Assembly (NCBI GenBank): GCA_023079485.1
Contig: CM041092.1
Location: 13,405,127-13,469,126, forward strand
Length of the DNA: 64,000 nucleotides
Direction: 5' to 3'
Source of the DNA: Archilochus colubris
Lineage: Eukaryota; Chordata; Aves; Apodiformes; Trochilidae
Shown: one piece after another, positions 25,541 to 37,595 of the stretch
How positions within the stretch are numbered: position 1 is the stretch's first letter
Layout: the number at the start of each line of letters is the position of its first letter
Translations under genes and position numbers: made by a program
The notes under the pieces: generated by a model
The model's input: the letters and a program-made list of their open reading frames with translations, nothing else
What the model was told of the DNA's origin: nothing
Database searches by the model: none

Positions 25541-25620
25541 AAAACAAAACAAACAAAAGAACCCCAAACAAACAAAAAACCACAAACCTAACTCACAAAC
25601 AAAACAAACAAAATGAAAAA
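25541..25620. repeat. A/C-rich low-complexity tract
   Basis: About 80 bases of AAAC, AACC and CAAA words with very few G or T on the plus strand. It follows the CR1/LTR composite immediately. Confidence 0.8.
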
Positions 25621-27532
25621 ATCATCAGATATTCCTGTAATATCAATAAGTTGTACTTGTTCTGATATCATACCTATTCATTTGGCTGACTGCAAAGCTT
25701 TGTTTTCACTCATCTTTCATGTCTATTTGATTTTGGTAAGACTCAATGAATATCAAAGGAATCCTGAGATTACAAAGTTAAATGATAGCTGAGAAATTCA
25801 TATGAGCCTTCCACAGAGTTCCTGAGATCTTCTTGCTACCTTTGGACAATTTAGTGGATATATCTGGATTTTGCTTTGGGTTAATAAAAAATAGGATGAT
25901 CTGATTCCAAACCATAATAGGCCTCTTGTTTCCTTGCTCATACCACACGGGTTCAAGCATTAATATGCCATTAATTTCATGGAATAGTCCTAGTGCTAGG
26001 CGTGTGAGCTGAGAGGAGAATAGCGCTAAAAACTTCAATCCCTCCCCAGGCAGTGGGGAGGACTTAAAAATCCCCAGCCTGCAGAAAGACCCAAAGATGG
26101 CTTGTGCCCCTTTCACACGTTTCCCTGCAACTCATGTTCCTGGAAGGTGCTGGCATGCAGATTTATAGAGCAAGTGCAGCATGATTACTGGTAATTAACC
26201 ATTTTCACTTCCATAAGTTAATATAATTCTGTAGGCATGGGAACTGGAAAATGTTATCTTTTAAATCTTACTAGATTTAAAGAGTGTTTATTTTCTTTAA
26301 TGAGACAACTTTGGGAGTCCGACTGGTTGTAATGCTATGTTGATGCCCTTCTGTTCCAGCTGCTCTGTGTCTACAGACATATGACTAGACCACATAGTGA
26401 GCCAGTTACACAAACATAAATTCTGAATGATTCTATTGATTTCATGACGCAGTGATTTCATTGGTGTTATTATTTACTGTACTCCAGATTTATGCCAAAT
26501 AACTGAAAAACACTTCTTATAAGGACTGCGGGTAATATTTCAGCTGAAGTAGAAACTATGCAAGCTTTTGATGTATTTATTTTGCCATATGAAATACTAA
26601 AACAAAAAATATAAACACCTGTCACTGTTCTTGCCAATAGATTCATGTTTAAAATTCAATCTATAGTAAGATGTTAAGAACTATGATTCCTCTGTCACAG
26701 ATTCAGGTTTTACTCCAGAGTAATCCCAGTATGTCAAATGAAGATACTTCAAATTTATCATGTTGGAAAAGCAGTAAGATTTGAGTCTGGAAACTCAATG
26801 TTTCAAGAGAAAGAAAGAAGAAATGCTTTGTGCCTTTCATGGCACTTTTATATTGATAGATTTTTCTTTCTCAAGACTAAGAAGTATATGCACAGGCACT
26901 AAGGGCTTTTAAAATCTTCAGTAGAACTCATTTTAGGTCTTTCCACTACATAATTTTATGCAGTTGTTGTCATGGTTTATATAGTCACAGGCTGTAGTTT
27001 CAAAAGGAATGAAAAGCAAAAAACCTGTTAAAATAACTTTAAAGTTGAGACTGAATGATTCCAAGCAACTAAATACACTTCAGTGAAGCTCTTATTTAAC
27101 CTTCATGCTGTCTAAAAATGCTACACTTGGGATCAGCTCCCTTGAGGAACACTGCAGGGAAAAAACAGGAAAAGAGTTCACTCTGGTAAAAAAAAAAATA
27201 AATAACTAACATTTTACTATAACCAAGAAAGTCTGTCTTCCTCCTAAAAGTAGTTGTTAAGAAACAAAAAATTACCCTTAAGTAAAATTTTAAGTTATTT
27301 TTAAAAAACACTGGGGATTTTTATTGAAAATTACTTTTTACCAAGAAATTGCTCATTTTCTACATAAAATTAAAAACAGAAGTAAAAACTAAAGTCAATA
27401 TTAAAAACTTATCAAAAAATTCCTATTTGAAACAAAAATAGGAGTAATTTTCCAACTGATCCTAACCCCAAAGAAGATAATCAGATTGACCTCTTACAGT
27501 TTTTCTCTGTGATCTTTCTGTTTCTTTTGCAG
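25621..27532. other. AT-rich non-coding stretch, no gene recognised
   Basis: No gene or repeat recognised. The only longer frame (25778-26116, minus, 112 codons) has no family resemblance. If the exon at 27533 is real, this stretch would be the 3' part of its upstream intron. It ends in a pyrimidine-rich run 'ttttctctgtgatctttctg' leading to the acceptor. Confidence 0.5.
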
Positions 27533-27642
27533 ACTAATCCTTGTCACCATCATTTTAACTTCAGAAACACATGACATAAGTAAGAAACAAGGATTTTATG
27601 TAAGAATTGCCACTGGATGCCAAGAAGAATGGCAAGACACCA
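27533..27642 (+). CDS. candidate internal exon, product unknown
   Basis: A pyrimidine-rich stretch ending 'tttcttttgcag' gives a good splice acceptor (AG at 27531-27532). The sequence 'acca/gtaagtga' gives a consensus-like donor at 27643. The 110-bp interval is open in one frame beginning at 27534, encoding 36 residues, with one base left over at each end. The predicted piece starts with a hydrophobic run (LILVTIIL), then a polar stretch (SETHDISKK), then QGFYVRIATGCQEEWQDT. That shape could be the end of a signal peptide, or a membrane segment followed by an extracellular domain. I do not recognise the family. The frame hits a stop (TGA, 27648-27650) just past the donor, as expected for intron sequence. 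Short open intervals between chance splice sites are common, so this is only a candidate. Confidence 0.22.
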
Positions 27643-29472
27643 GTAAGTGAAAATTAAATGTAATGAATTGAGTCTTTATTCCACTCCTAATTGTTCTTAT
27701 GATTTGGGTGCTTCTATATATAAGCTTCTGGATGTTTTTTTGGAGAACGGGAGTCCAACTGAGGAAAATGTATTGTCATTTTTTTTTTAATTCAGACTGT
27801 TCTTAGCAAAGCAGAATGTTCCCAAGAAAAGAAGTCAGGCACTTAAAAAGGAAAATTAGTATGTTGTGAGGACTTGTTTCTTTTTGCACCCCTGCTGAAC
27901 CAGTGCCTTGCTTTCTACCTGTTTTTCTTGTAGCTGGGAGATGTGCTAAGGCATCTTCATTAGATATGAACACAACAGACTTAAAACTTCTGCCCAAAGG
28001 TTTTTGTTGACTAGCAAGATCATTTGCTTGTAAGAATTGCTTCTTCAACCATCCACAGCACTTTAAGCAGCAGGTCCTTGCTAACCTCAGTTATTTTTGC
28101 CTGAGACAAGTTAGGAAAATACACCTGACTGGTTCAGCAGGCAGGGGTAAAGAGAGTGAAAAGCTGTGCCACACAGAGGGAGGTCACGTCAGTAATTTGT
28201 TCAGCTGCCAGAAAGACAGTGGGAAAGGGTATGTGAGCAGACTTGCAACTCTCAAGGATGACAATTGGAAGGCTGGATGTGAAGCACTTTGGGATTGGAA
28301 GTATTGTTGATGGCAACTGCTGATAGAAAAGTACCAGGGTGCACTGGCACCAGTGTGCCAATATCCACATGGATGCAGCTTTGTTTGGGAATGGGCTTTG
28401 ATTTTTGCTGGGAGGGAGATTGACAAACCCTCTTGCAGTGTTCCTGAATGGCCATTCCCATAATCTTGTCCCATGAGATTGCCCAAGAAAAGTGAGTAAG
28501 GTTTCTTTCATAAACAGGACAAAGCCCATTTGCATGCACCTTATAAAACTATCTTTTTATTTTCTCATTTGGTGTCCAACTTTTGGCCCTGCATTCTGAA
28601 GCAGCTGGAGGAAAGTCAGTTGTGATCCACGTCTGTTTATTGAGAACTCTGCAGCTTAACCTATGAAATACTTAAAAATTTTTTTTTTAAAAACTATTTA
28701 TTTATTTCATAATACATATTTGAGGAGACAAAAGCATTGCTTGTTATCCACCAGTTTTCATGATTTTTACTAGATATTGCAGGCAAAAGTATAAGAAATA
28801 CTTATATGTGTTTCATGTGGTGTGAGAGACAAAACAAAATCTGATTCCAAGTGTTTACCAACAGCATGCTAATTGCAGGCTGTTGATGTACTTGTAAGGT
28901 CTCATTTAATCAGGGTTAGTTAATCCTAAATTAAATACAATCAAGAAAATATTAAATTGCTTAAGGTTTAACTTTCATTCTCCTTCATTTACATAAACCT
29001 AGCAGAGTAATGTTTAGTCATTATGCAGCATCTGATCTGAAGGAGGGGGAATTCAGCTGGTACTGTGCCTCTTAAAGTTTTACTGTCATATTCATTTTAT
29101 TAATGTTTAGTCTACTTAGGGTACATTAATAGGGAGTCTTAAGATAATTCTCTTCTGTTAAAAAATTAATCAAACACTAAATATGCCCTAATGAAGGATC
29201 TGTAGAGAATATATGTGAAAGCTTACGAGGGGCATGAGGTTTCTATAACAGATACAGACCTGGAGCAAGTAAGAACCATGTTATGATTTTGCTGCATGCC
29301 TGTCTGCCTGGTGTGCCATGGATGAGCAACACCCACGGAAACAGGGGAGCAGCTGCAGGTTGACCAATGCCTCCTGCAGGCTCAGGACACTGGAGAATGA
29401 ATGGGTAGAGTCAGAGTACTGGTAGAGCCCAAGGCTCCAGTAAAGAGACAGCAGAGCTTCCTGGGTTGGAAG

Positions 29473-29543
29473 ACAAAAACCAACCAACCAACCAAAAAAC
29501 CCCAACCAACAAACAAATAAACAACAACAACAAAACCCCCAAA
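29473..29543. repeat. A/C-rich tract with CCAA repeats
   Basis: Repeated CCAA units are followed by AAAC and ACA words on the plus strand, with almost no G or T. The minus-strand frame through it reads as a Phe/Gly/Trp/Leu low-complexity peptide, which is an artefact of the repeat. Confidence 0.85.
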
Positions 29544-29918
29544 CATGCAGGGAATGGTCTAGCAAAGATGATTTCTTAGTTTTGCAGGAGAGAAAGTGAG
29601 ATTAAAGTCTGAGTGTCACAGTTTAGTCCAGCAGTACATTCCTGAAATGGTTAAAAGTCATTGGGACAAATTCAAAGACAATGTGGTCTAAAATAACAAA
29701 GGATATTGAGTAGAAATTAAAAAATCTAACACCCACTCTATGTTTAAAAAGACTGTTATCAAGCTGTTGACTCAGTTAAAAATGGACTTTTTTATACAAG
29801 ACATCAAACAGATTTTGACATAACTGAAGTAAACTGCTCTATTATGCAGTTCGCTGCCATAAACCAGGAATCTAAAGTAAATCTGAACTGTTTGTCAAAT
29901 TAAAAATTATTGTTCCTT

Positions 29919-29971
29919 TTTTGTTAAATAAGGAACATCCTTATTTTGTTAAATAAGGATGGTTAAATAAG
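29919..29971. repeat. local repeats of 'gttaaataag'
   Basis: 'ttgttaaataagga' at about 29921-29934, 'ttgttaaataagga' at about 29947-29960, and 'ggttaaataag' at 29961-29971. This is a short slippage-type array. Confidence 0.85.
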
Positions 29972-30868
29972 ATTTGCCATCATTCACTAACAGTGAAAAC
30001 AGACTAGCAGTGTTTACTGTTTAATTAACATTTAAGAAATAGCAAAAGACTTGACTCGAAATTGCAGTTAGAAACAAAACAACACAAATTAGGAAGAGTC
30101 TTCTGTTAAGAAATTAAAGTGATTAACTTGAGTATAATGGCTTATCTTCATCATAGCTATTTCTAAAAATCAAGAGCAGATATTTTTAAATTTAATTCAA
30201 ATAATTAATTTGAGATAGGATTAGGGTTTTCAGGAAAATCATCTTAGATGAACACAGTGGTTTCCTCTGCATTAGCTTTGATTTATAGCCTGATTAGCAT
30301 TCACTGAATAATGATAAGGTCACGGGGTTTCTTCAACACTTTTTTTTAAATTTTAGGTTGACTTGCATTGCTTTTACACACACAGACACAGACACTCTCT
30401 AAGCATTTAATCATTTGTCAGTTACTGCAACAGGGCACACAGAGCACCATGATTGAGTTTCATGGCAGCCAGCGACCAAAGGTAACTTTCATTCAGTAGC
30501 AGTGTGGTAACAAATAAGCAGTACTTACAGGAGGGAGTGTTATAACTTCCTATGCTATTAACAATAGCTCATTCATACGTAGGCTGTTGTCAAAAATCAA
30601 TGATACTTATATCATGCAGGAGTTGTGTATTGATATTAATTTTCTGCCAGAATATGGCTATATTTTATATCCCTTCTCATTTTCAATGACCAGCTTCTTG
30701 GCTTGTGCAACTCAATACAGTTTCAGTGAAACTTGCAGAGTGATAGATAAATATTAATACATATAAAGACACACATAGGGACACAGACACATCCATATTT
30801 TTTTTTACCTTGAACTTGATTTTGTCATATAAAACTTGTGTAAAGGAGTGCTGTAGTATTGTTTAGGG

Positions 30869-30884
30869 TTTTTTTTTTTTTTTT
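30869..30884. repeat. T16 homopolymer
   Basis: Uninterrupted run of 16 T between 'gtttaggg' and 'caacgctg'. No retrocopy features are visible around it. Confidence 0.9.
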
Positions 30885-33376
30885 CAACGCTGTCTGTTCC
30901 CTGAGAGGACAATATTGTGCCTAATTGTTTTTTTTAAGAATAAGACTTGACTGAAATGGTCTGGTGTGCATTGCCAGTGACAGCATAAACTTGCCGTCAT
31001 TCACCTTTTTCCTTTTCTGTTACCTTTTCACTTCTCACTTGTCTTTTCCCAATTCACAGATCTTTATTTTTCTCTTGATAGCTGGGAGTTTCCAGCCAAC
31101 ACCCAATCCACTTAACAGATGGCTGGCAGGCAGAAACCAGATGTGTAGTGAATCCTTGTCCAAAATTACGACTTTGGCTCATTGCATCCATGGCTTTTCT
31201 AGGCAAGGGTCCCAGAATTCAAGAACTCTGCCTTCATCCTCTCTTGGCTTCAAGTATGTTGTACCAGAGGGACTGACACAGAAAACAGGCTAATGGTAAC
31301 TGATGCAGCATATTGAGAAAGACTTAAAATTGACAAAAGGGCAGTCTCTGACACACTCTGCTCAGGCAGAGGTAGAATTCTTGTAAAAACCCTTAGGCCA
31401 TACTAAATCTAAAGTTTCAGAAGCAATAACAATTCAGGAGTCAGCTGGATGGTCCTCCCCAGACCTTTGCTGGAACAAGCCCATGACCTTGAATGCATGT
31501 TGTATAGGTTCTAATAAATGATGCCCAATTAGTGGCAGAAAGTTTTTTGTTTCTCAAAGTGGCAGTGGAAAAACCCCTTCCTGTGGTTTGTGGTGGGTTT
31601 TTTTTGGCACATGATCCCAACTGGTATAAGTACCTTCTGCAGCTGGTATACATGAATAGGAACCATTGCCCAATGGAAACTAATTGCAAATAGGTTAAAT
31701 GAAGTTGCTTTGGAGTATTTGCTGGAATGCTTGTTAGGAAGAGACAAAAATCCTAAAAGACTTGAGACTGAATTTTTTAAAATTTGGAATTTAATTTCTA
31801 TATGTACTATCACAGCTGTCATGACCATATTTATAATTTATTATGTCATATATTTGCAGAAGTCTTTAAGAATCTTTTGATGGTTAGTTAGGAACTATGA
31901 ACAAATATTGGTAGGAACTGTATTTGTCGGAACTGCCTAGTTTTGCATCAATTTACAATTTTCCTTCCTTTTGTTTTTGTTCCAAAAATTGTGGATTGTG
32001 CTCCAGAAATTGCAATTTAATTAATCTGTATTCATGCCTAAGTGCATTGTAGTTCTCATATCACTGTGAAAGATGATTCTATCTGTGGCCTTTGGTCTTA
32101 ACTGAGCAATAAAATCAATGACACCTCAAGGATGAAAACCTTGGACTTCTGGGGCTGAATTTGGCAAAGCAAAAAACTATCCATTACTATAGTAGTTATT
32201 GCTAGCCTGTCGTCAGCTATTATCAGAAAGGATAACAGAAAACTGTTGCATTAAATCAGATGAAAAGGAATCAAAAATAAAAAAAATAATTCCCTTCATA
32301 GAATGAATCAGAGCAACTTCATGCTCTTCACTAAAGCAATATCACTCTAAAGGAAGTACAGGCTGGTGAGTAGAAAAGTCTCCAGTGTGTTCCTGGCTTC
32401 TGTCCACTGCTTTCCATGTCTGGTAACTCACTGATTCACAGACAGGGCTATCATGCTTACCTAGCAGAATGAGAAAGGGCCTAATAAGATAACTTGAAAC
32501 TGGTGAATTTCATAAACTGGTTCATCAAAAAACAGATGGTTCACTACAATAAAATACTTATTTTACATCTGCTGTAATGATTAGATGATATTCTCTCTTC
32601 TTTTCTGTGACTGGAGGAGCTGGTCATGGTGTGTTCTACTTTTCTACCCCATCTTCCATTCCAACATATCCTAATAACATCCTCCTGCTTGATTTTATCA
32701 CCATTCCTCACAGTTTCTATCCTTTTTCCACAAGCAGGACACTCTCCACTAACTTCTCAGTGGTATCCCCTCCAATACCCTGTGCAGTCTGACACGTGCC
32801 CTGTAGCTGTACAAGACTTTAGCACAGGTCAGAGCAGCTGACAGATTAGGACCCAAGGAGCCCAGAGTTTGGGAGAGTTTAATGAATGTTCAAGAGAGAA
32901 CTATGCATTTTTCCAGATTCCAGGATTCAAAACCTGTTCATCAGCAGTTAAACCTTTTTGACAGAGCAGAACATGAAGCCTTCCTACAAGTCTTAATAGA
33001 TTGCATTTGCTCTACAGAAGTGTTTATAGCAAGCATGATTTTATACATGATTTGCTAATTAAGCAAATTACTCTCAAAGGCTTTCTCAAAACCCCATTAC
33101 CTTTATATCAATTGACTCTTTACAAATTAATATGATTAATTTACAAACCATGAAAAATGAAAAACAAGGCTGAGAATATAGGGATGAAACTTAAGGTCAT
33201 TCTTTCTGGGTATGGAAACAGTTTCTTATATGAAATTTTCTTTATCTTTACACAACAAAAGGAAAAAAAATACCGAAATAATACAGTTGACTGTGTCAAT
33301 TTAGAGTGAGCCTTCAGTTGGCTTTAAAGTCATCTTGTAAAGTTTGGAAAAAAAGGCAAACCTCACTAGAGTGCCA

Positions 33377-33421
33377 CCAAAAAAGCAAAACCAACCAACC
33401 AACCAAAAAAAATCAATCAAA
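33377..33421. repeat. A/C-rich tract with CCAA repeats
   Basis: Three to four CCAA units are flanked by A runs, then 'aatcaatcaaaa'. It lies 45 bases upstream of a CR1 fragment. Confidence 0.85.
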
Positions 33422-33465
33422 AGATTATGGATTTTATTGTGAAATTCAAAAACTGGATTAAAACC

Positions 33466-33550
33466 AGAGCAGCCTGGTCTAGCTTTGAACTTGGCCCTGC
33501 TTTGAGCAGGGTAAGTGGACCAGATGACTTCCATAGGTCACTTCTAATCC
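33466..33550 (+). mobile_element. CR1 LINE 3' fragment (sense, short)
   Basis: 'agagcagcctggtctagct', 'ggccctgctttgagcaggg', 'ggaccagatgacttccat' and 'aggtcacttctaatcct' follow the CR1 3'-UTR order (gagcaacctggtctagc, then the gccctgcttgagcaggg variant, then ggactagatgacctccagaggtcccttccaa). The terminal 'attctatgat' motif is not clear. It is a short, inactive relic. Confidence 0.8.
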
Positions 33551-36500
33551 TCTTCTGTGGATCTAAACATCTACATTCTCAATGGTGAGGGTTAACCTTG
33601 AGACCACACCTGGAAAGGGAATGGGGCTCTTCCCTTGCTTCACTTTGGGAAGGGAGGATTCACTCCTCAGGCACAGGTCAGTAGGCTGGAAAAGGGGAGC
33701 CAGCCAAGCTTCTGTGATTTCAGCTGGAGGAAAGGAAATAATGGGGAGGTTTTACCTGATAACATTGCATTTATAGACAAGCAGCTAGAGACCTCTCTGC
33801 CTCAGCTGCTGTACATGTTATAATGAGAGAAGATCTCTGCCTTGAAGAGTTTACAATTAAAACAGATGAACTGGAAAGTAAGGGAACTTTGCTGTTCAGC
33901 TAAATCAAGTGATTCAACCTCAGGTTAACCAAGAAGTCAAGACAATGAAATTTAGTTCTCAGAATCCATGTCTATCATTTGAATCATGAGACCATCTTTC
34001 AATTTCGAGCTTCATCCAGTATAAGTAATACTACAAAAAATATAGTTCCTTTTTTAAATATTTTTTTTTTCCATTTGAGCGTGTCTTAATTCATTTTCTT
34101 CATCCATTTGTATAATTATCCGGAAAACATCTTGTTGTTAGTGTGAGTATCTCAAGCAGTCACAGAGGAGGAAAAAACGCTTATAATAGAAAATGCATGC
34201 TTGTCAAAAATTGGCTTGGGAATTCTGGGACCAGCACAGATCCTGAAACTGCCTTTGACTGGCCTGTATTTTCAGTTTTATTTGACATGCACCATTTCAC
34301 CTTGTTGTTCCCCCACCAGAGGAAGGTGTCTCTGTTTGCTTATCATTAATCTCTCTGTAACCTCTCTAAGCAGAGGGAATTAGCTTATGCTGAGCATTGT
34401 GCTACCTCAAGGCATCTAAGTCTCAGGATCTAGCTGAGCACATCTACAGCAACCACAAATGTATTCATACAACACAGCAGACTGCAGTATGGGCATATCC
34501 TAAGTAAAGCACCAGGAAAGATTTAAAGTGTTTCTTCATCTCTTGTGTCTTGGGAGTTATAAAATGAAAAGAAAAAGGGGGGGATCCTGGGAGAAGATGT
34601 GTTTCTGGGAATTGCAGGCAGCAGTCTGCCAGTGAAGTTTTATTATTCACATCTCTTCATGTCTAAAATTAAATCATGCTTTGAAGCAATGGGCCTTTAA
34701 AAGAGTTGGCCATGCTGCTTCTCCCTACATGGATGAAAAAGCCCTTCCAGTTTAAACACTATCTCCTGGTCATGCAAATCCAGACAGATCAAAAGGACAG
34801 TGAAACTGAAATGCACCCTGCTGCCTCCAGCCAGGTTTTGATGATACTAGCTAGAGGGAGAAGACCTGCTTTCAGAAAAGCCATCAGGGTGACCCCAGAC
34901 TTCTAGCAGTGAAGCTAAAAGCAGAGTTTGTCCCACAAACGACATAATCCATATAGGCCAAAATCATAGTAATTTAGTTTTCTCGTGGGTTGAATATGTC
35001 CCTGGAAGTTTTTGGGTGGGTTGTTTTTTTTTTTCAGTTGCCCAGTGGATTTTAGACAAATCACTGTCCATGGCTATTTCTGAGAATCCTATTAATTGCT
35101 TATTTCCATTTTCAGTTACCTAAACACATTTTAAAATATGTCCTTCTTAATCTTGCTAGGGAAGTTGTAAGGGCTTTTTCCCTTTTTTTTCCATTCCTCT
35201 CCCATCTAAAAGCCCCAAGAAATCAAGGCAGAAAGTCCTTCTTGACAAGTTATTGTTGTTTTTTTTAAAAACTGGCCCAGGAGCTCCACAGGGCTGCAGG
35301 CACCAGTCTTTTGAGAAGCAGAGGAAGTGGGACTTTTTCTGCACCAGCAATAAAAAAGTAGGTGTTTCTTCTGAGATTATGCTTTAGTTGTCACTTCCAC
35401 ATAGATCTTAAGAGTGTGACTGAACCCAGTCTGGTTTCTGAGATGATTATTTACCCTCTTAACATCAAATCACATTCTAGGGTGGCTCTCAAAGGCTGAG
35501 CAGAAGAGCAGATCACAGAGAAGCAGCTATCTTAACTCCTTGGGAGTATGATAGGGTTAGGAGGCTGTTACCGTTTGAGAGGTAAAGAAGAGGTACTATT
35601 GCTTAACAGCCAAAATGTTTTAGGGGCTCTTGAGAAGCAGCCTTCCAAATGGGGAATGGCAATAGTTGTATCAAACTAATCAGGCAAATACAGAAGGGTC
35701 AGTTGCTCTACGTTTTATAAAGTTTTGACTTTTACGTGGTGGGTCTTGGACTTAATCTCCCTGTGCTATAGTTTTTCCAAATATATTTCTGTTTTTCCCA
35801 GAGGAGATCTGCAAATAATAGAAATGGTATTCAGAAGGGAGGTAGACAATAGATGAAACTGCAAATCTGTGTTTGGAAAATTATTTTACATCCATGCAAG
35901 GGAAAGACAAAGGACCAAACATTACTATTTATTTAATACATTCAATTATGTGAGATGACAGGCTGATCCAAAGAACTTTGGTATTTAAAGTCTTTGGTGT
36001 TTTAAAATACTAAGAGCAATTTACCTCACACCAAATATTAACATCTTATGAAGATTCCATTCTGCGACTTCTTACTATTTGTCGTACTATGTTCAGCAAT
36101 TCTGCCTTCTGACAAAGAATTATTTGTTTTACTCAATATTTCAAAGAGTCAGGAAAGAAGAAATACTGTAACTGACTTCTATTGTCACATTCAGTGGAAA
36201 AAATGGGTATCATCATAGAGACATAAAACATGTTTGTGAAAAAAAAATATTCCAACAGCTGTCTGCTGTCAGGGATATGTCAATAGGAATACTGCCTTAC
36301 CTCAGAGCATTTCTTGGCTGGCAGAAAAGTTAATACTTTAAAATACTTCAGATTCTCAATACCCCAAAATATGAAGTTTTACTGGCAGTTTTAGGAAGCA
36401 AAACCAATGCAGTTTTTTCGTTTTTTTAATGATAAAAGCACATTATAAGTTACTGTAATTAATGCAGCACCTCAGAAAACGTAGCCTGTCAGACTTGTGC

Positions 36501-37035
36501 TGGCTCTGTGCTGGCCTAGAGTAGATGTTTCTGTCAACACCATCTGAAACAGATACACTTCCCTGATGGTGTCATTGGTATAGCGTATATTTTTTTTAGA
36601 ATCAGTAGCACTCTGCTGGTGAAACCAGAAAGGAAAAGATCTTAAGATAAGTAGGTCTAGGTGAACATAGTTACAGTCTAATGACAAATCTGTAACAATA
36701 TGATTCTCCAATACTTCAAAATTTTAGTTATTTTTTAAAAGTTTTCCATTAGTAGATGTTGGAACCATTTTTTTCCTGAATATTAATTTCATTGATTTGA
36801 TCTAAAGAATGATCCCTCCGCCCTGTTCCTCTTTACTGTCCCCAGTGTTGGTACACAACCATCTGCAGGGAAAATAGAGAGGAAAAAAGGAAATAAACAA
36901 TAATGCCATTTCAGAAATAGCAATAAGGTACTATCTGTAAACCACTACAGATAATTACATCTTTGCAGTCTGGAATGGAATTTACTTGCCTTGATATTTC
37001 CTGATCTGAAAATGAATTCATTTTTAGCTTCTCTC
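33551..37035. other. AT-rich non-coding stretch, no gene recognised
   Basis: No gene or repeat family recognised. Frames at 33582-33823 overlap in two registers and look like chance. Several T or A runs of 8-11 bases are present. Confidence 0.55.

Positions 37036-37062
<27 letters not shown>
37036..37062. repeat. T27 homopolymer
   Basis: The longest homopolymer in the window, 27 uninterrupted T. If it were the poly(A) of a minus-strand retrocopy, the body would lie to its right, but no polyadenylation-signal complement (TTTATT) is close by and no gene remnant is recognised there. Confidence 0.95.
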
Positions 37063-37066
<4 letters not shown>

Positions 37067-37211
37067 CTCTTTGTGGTCCAATTTCATATACAGTCAAGAT
37101 GTTAATGTAATATTTTCAGTCTCTGATCCTAGGTAATTTTCTTATCTATTTTTAATGGGATTAGCATAGTGTATGCCATGTCTTACTTTCAGCTATTAAA
37201 TTTTAACTGCA

Positions 37212-37595
37212 TATTGAGTTGTGTTAGCAAGAGCTCAGTCAGCAGAAGGAGGCAAATGATTGATCCCTTCTATTCAGTGCTTGTGAAACCACATCTGGAG
37301 TGCTATGTACAGTTTGGTTATTCTGGTATAGAAAATATGTTGACTAACTTGAAGGATTTCAGAGAATTGCCAAGATGATTCAGGACTGGATGTGGTAGAA
37401 CAGGCATTTGTTCAGCCTAGAGACAAGAAGGCCAAGGGGAATATCTTCTGCCCTCATTTTCTCTATAATTATCCATTGGGAAGTGAAATCAGAGTAATCA
37501 CAAATCATGAGAATTTTCAAGGAGCTGGACAACAATTGCATCAAGGTAAATTCTGGTCAGATATGATGAAAAAAATATCACAATATTCAGCCCTG
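37212..37595 (+). mobile_element. CR1 LINE fragment, distal ORF2/3' region (sense, highly diverged)
   Basis: CR1 blocks appear in order: 'gtgttagcaagagctcag', 'cttctattcagtgcttgtg', 'aaaccacatctggagtgct', 'atgtacagtttggttattc', 'agaattgccaagatgattc', 'tgttcagcctagagacaag' and 'aaggccaaggggaatatct'. A weaker match to the 'aggtttagattggatatta' block follows. This corresponds to the end of the reverse-transcriptase ORF and the region just after it, upstream of the 3' UTR seen in the other copies. Divergence and indels destroy the reading frame. It is probably the oldest CR1 here. Confidence 0.85.

Larger units (their letters stand above)
27643..33376. other. AT-rich non-coding stretch, no gene recognised
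   Basis: No supported gene. Contents: overlapping minus-strand open frames at 28134-28539, an A/C-rich tract at 29473-29543, a local triplicated word at 29919-29971, and a T16 run at 30869-30884. The plus-strand frame at 30964-31293 has a hydrophobic start but no recognisable domain. Confidence 0.55.
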
